From assembly GCA_021837545.1 (NCBI GenBank), contig JAKBFR010000118.1, positions 1 to 7,257 on the forward strand: a stretch of 7,257 nucleotides of DNA. The letters are read 5' to 3'. The notes beneath the pieces are model-generated. The model had not been told where the DNA came from. It searched no databases and worked only from the letters and a program-made list of their open reading frames with translations. Positions 5,130-7,257 of this stretch are shown here, one piece after another (positions within the stretch are counted from its first letter, which is position 1; each line of letters opens with the position of its first letter). Position numbers and translations under genes: made by a program. The DNA is from Bacillota bacterium. Its GTDB lineage: Bacteria > Bacillota_A > Clostridia > Clostridiales > Clostridiaceae.

Positions 5130-6626
5130 TCATTTAATTGTGGTAAAATCTATATTTCCATTTCCATCTAATTTTAATTGTGATATTTTGCTTGAAATAG
5201 CTATATTTTCATTATAAAACACTAATGGTAGTATATTATAATTATCGAATAGACTTTCTTCTAAACTTGAATAATCATAATTTATTTTATTTATTGTTGC
5301 CTTTTCTAAAAACTTATTTTGATCATCTGTTAAATAATCTTTAAATTTAGAATAAAAACTTTGTTTATCAGATGCATTAGCATCATTATTAAGTAAAATC
5401 ATATCATATCTCTTCTTTAGTTCTTCGTCTTTAAATTCTTCTTTTACTAAGCTATATTTTATAATTATATCTGTGTTTTTCTCAAACCAGTCTTGTATGG
5501 TTCTGCATAAAATTCTATTTTCATTATTTTCTTCGCATAATAGTGTTAATATTTTGGGTTTATTCCAATCACCCTCTTTATTACTGCTAACTTTTCTTGA
5601 TTGTAATTTAGTTAAATCTTGCTTATCTTCTCTAAAAAAGCTGCCTTCCGCAAGATCAAATGCCTTATCATTTAAATCTTTATAAGATTCGATAGCTTTA
5701 CATACATTATTATAAATTTCTCTTCTTCCTTGAATTGTAATCGAATTATAGTTATTATTAATAACTAAGTATGTTGCTTTTGCTTCAGGCACTGTAACTA
5801 TTTTTTTTTGTTCAGCCAATTTATTAAGTTCACTTTCTGGAGGGTTTATTACAATATCTCTTTGCTTAATCTCATATGATGCCATTGATATTTCAACACT
5901 ATCATCATTTAATATATTAATATTAGATACATTACTATCACTGCTCTTTTCATTCCTTTCAAGTGTCATATTATCTTTAGTAATAGAATTAATTTTATAA
6001 TCTCCTGAATAAATTAATTCATTATAATTATTTCTTATGTTACCCCACATTATTAAATATTTTCTTAATCTATATTGCGGTTTGGTTAATTCACTTAAAA
6101 AGTTATCATTTCCTCTATTTAGTCTAATAACAACCGAATCTGCAGTGCCTTTTATAGCAACTCCAGTTTCAAATACAATTTTCCCATCTTTAAATTCTTT
6201 TGCTCCATACACCTCAAGCAATGCTTGTATGTTTTCTTTATCTTCTTCCTTTAATAGTTCTTTAAAAAATTCAACTATATCATTAGGGGTTATTTTACTT
6301 CCATCACTCCAGAAAATATCATCCCTAAGCTTAAATTCGTATTGAATTCCCTCTGAATCTTTTATGATTTCACTTGCCAATGATGGTACTATTTTATTGT
6401 CATCACTCTTTGAAATTAGCCCTTTACTAACTGCACACATAATATCCTCATGACGTTTAGATAAATTAGTGACCTTTTCCAAATCTTTTGGGATTTCATC
6501 TATTCCATAATTCAATGTTTCCTCTAAATTATTATTGGATAAATTGCTATTTTCTTTATTTATAAACCCTAGACAAAATAAAATTACAAAAATCATCATA
6601 ACTACATAGAAAAAGTATTTTTTCAT
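5130..6626 (-). CDS. Divergent family-5 (peptide-type) extracellular solute-binding protein
   Basis: This is predicted to be the substrate-binding component of a peptide/nickel-type ABC importer, held on the outer face of the membrane. The N-terminus has lysines then a hydrophobic stretch (about residues 4-22). The SBP family-5 domain is recognisable from YEFKLRDDIFWSDGSKITPN at 96-115, from YSGDYKI at 206-212 followed by TLERN at 221-225, and from the C-terminal PLVFYNENIAISS and DGNGNIDF pattern. Oddities: the only cysteine near the signal peptide (Cys18, context ILFC) lacks a proper lipobox. The usual NPNYW after ERN is missing, and the region expected to read RQALAYAIDR is degenerate. At about 498 residues it is slightly short. 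No permease or ATPase gene adjoins it. I chose the ATG at 6624-6626 with AAGGGTG at 6632-6638. An in-frame GTG at 6639-6641 would add five residues but has no binding site. The ligand is unknown. Confidence 0.85.
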   Translation of the reverse strand: MKKYFFYVVMMIFVILFCLGFINKENSNLSNNNLEETLNYGIDEIPKDLEKVTNLSKRHEDIMCAVSKGLISKSDDNKIVPSLASEIIKDSEGIQYEFKLRDDIFWSDGSKITPNDIVEFFKELLKEEDKENIQALLEVYGAKEFKDGKIVFETGVAIKGTADSVVIRLNRGNDNFLSELTKPQYRLRKYLIMWGNIRNNYNELIYSGDYKINSITKDNMTLERNEKSSDSNVSNINILNDDSVEISMASYEIKQRDIVINPPESELNKLAEQKKIVTVPEAKATYLVINNNYNSITIQGRREIYNNVCKAIESYKDLNDKAFDLAEGSFFREDKQDLTKLQSRKVSSNKEGDWNKPKILTLLCEENNENRILCRTIQDWFEKNTDIIIKYSLVKEEFKDEELKKRYDMILLNNDANASDKQSFYSKFKDYLTDDQNKFLEKATINKINYDYSSLEESLFDNYNILPLVFYNENIAISSKISQLKLDGNGNIDFTTIK

Positions 6627-6741
6627 AATTACACCCTTCACTTTGATTTAAACATATTCAAAAAAATAAAAAGTCAGTAGGCTAGTCTATTTTATTTCCT
6701 ATGTCTTATATTTGTATTATTACCACAAATTATTTCTTCTA

Positions 6742-6794
6742 ATCAAAAAGCTGACTCAAAATAATTTAAAATCATTTTGAGTCAGCTTTTTGAT
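6742..6794 (-). terminator. Intrinsic terminator with a perfect 21-bp stem
   Basis: Positions 6742-6762 and 6774-6794 are perfectly complementary over 21 bp, with an 11-nt loop. The stem core is AGCTGACTCA and both outer arms are A/T (ATCAAAAAG, CTTTTTGAT), so a T-tract follows the GC-containing core on either strand. It lies 45 bp past the stop codon of the small membrane protein gene and should end the ligA-membrane protein transcript before the solute-binding protein gene. Symmetry means it could work in both directions. Confidence 0.85.
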
Positions 6795-6839
6795 ATATTG
6801 AGTTTTGAAATAAATACTTCTATTCATAATTTGTATTTT

Positions 6840-7112
6840 TCATTTCACTAAATTTATCATAAAGAAAATTAAAGAAATAGATATTGCAAAACTGAATAAG
6901 GTATATATTATTCTCTTTCTGCCTGTTTCATTAAGAAGAAATCTAATACCCAAAGTTGTCATAGTTATACAAACTCCAAGCTGCATTGGTAAGTATGAAT
7001 TAAAAATTTGACTAACATAATAAAATTGATATGTTGTTGTAAAAGTACAAATTATTAAAATGCTTGTTATAAACGCCGCCATAGATCCAAACACATTTAC
7101 TAATTTTTTCAT
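6840..7112 (-). CDS. Small three-helix membrane protein of unknown function
   Basis: This 90-residue protein belongs to no family I recognise. Three hydrophobic segments are visible: about residues 5-25 (VFGSMAAFITSILIICTF), 41-60 (with QLGVCITMTTLGIRFLL) and 67-88 (RIIYTLFSFAISISLIFFMI). The second and third are joined by a short basic loop, NETGRKR, likely cytoplasmic. No enzymatic motif is seen. The gene starts 3 bp after the ligA stop codon. Its ribosome binding site AAGGGGGT (7118-7125) is formed by the last codons and first stop-codon base of ligA, with a 5-nt spacer to ATG. It is therefore almost certainly co-transcribed and probably translationally coupled with ligA. The terminator at 6742-6794 closes the unit. 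It may be a small clostridial accessory membrane protein. A link to DNA ligation is not implied by sequence. Confidence 0.75.
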   Translation of the reverse strand: MKKLVNVFGSMAAFITSILIICTFTTTYQFYYVSQIFNSYLPMQLGVCITMTTLGIRFLLNETGRKRIIYTLFSFAISISLIFFMINLVK

Positions 7113-7115
7113 ACT

Positions 7116-7257
<142 letters not shown>

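Noticed and set aside
6037..6345. Plus-strand open frame inside the solute-binding protein gene (and a similar one at 5473-5685)
   Set aside because: Antisense to a recognisable family-5 binding protein, no ribosome binding site, no coherent protein pattern.

Overview
The window looks like chromosomal DNA of a low-GC Firmicute, most likely Clostridium sensu stricto. It is strongly AT-rich, genes use A/T-ending codons and strong AGGAGG-type ribosome binding sites, and intergenic DNA is nearly pure A/T. The gene content is typical of clostridia: ligA, an RdgB/HAM1 pyrophosphatase, a YfcE-type phosphodiesterase and an AIR synthase-related protein. Species cannot be fixed from the sequence alone.

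Layout. Positions 43-126 hold two tandem strong minus-strand promoters that fire out of the left edge of the window. Their spacing, quality and position next to tRNA genes suggest a stable-RNA (possibly rRNA) operon just outside. A tRNA-Pro(UGG) and tRNA-Gly(UCC) pair (163-329, minus) has its own near-consensus promoter (383-411) and an inverted repeat at its predicted transcription start. After an AT-rich gap come three minus-strand genes: a HypE/ThiL-like AIR synthase-related protein (2106-3086), rdgB (1284-1895, GTG start) and a YfcE-type metallophosphoesterase (633-1112). The gap between the first two carries a 39-bp tandem repeat with small hairpins.

A single plus-strand gene (3182-4939) is divergent from the AIR synthase-like gene. 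It encodes a roughly 585-residue protein of no recognisable family, with a helical body and a long Asn/Ser/Lys-rich tail. It meets a convergent minus-strand gene for a divergent, apparently orphan family-5 solute-binding protein (5130-6626) across a nested palindromic element (4966-5077). At the right edge lie a perfect 21-bp-stem terminator (6742-6794), a three-helix membrane protein of 90 residues (6840-7112), and the C-terminal BRCT end of NAD-dependent DNA ligase LigA (7116 to the edge). The ligase end sits 3 bp upstream of the small membrane protein gene and supplies its ribosome binding site.

Functionally the window is mostly housekeeping: translation (tRNAs), nucleotide-pool sanitation (RdgB) and DNA ligation (LigA). 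Less understood are the AIR synthase-like protein without the HypE C-terminal cysteine, the unknown plus-strand protein, the small membrane protein behind ligA, and the orphan binding protein. I see no defence system, phage, CRISPR array or transposase gene. The best leads for new biology are the unknown protein at 3182-4939 and the two palindromic or tandem repeat elements.
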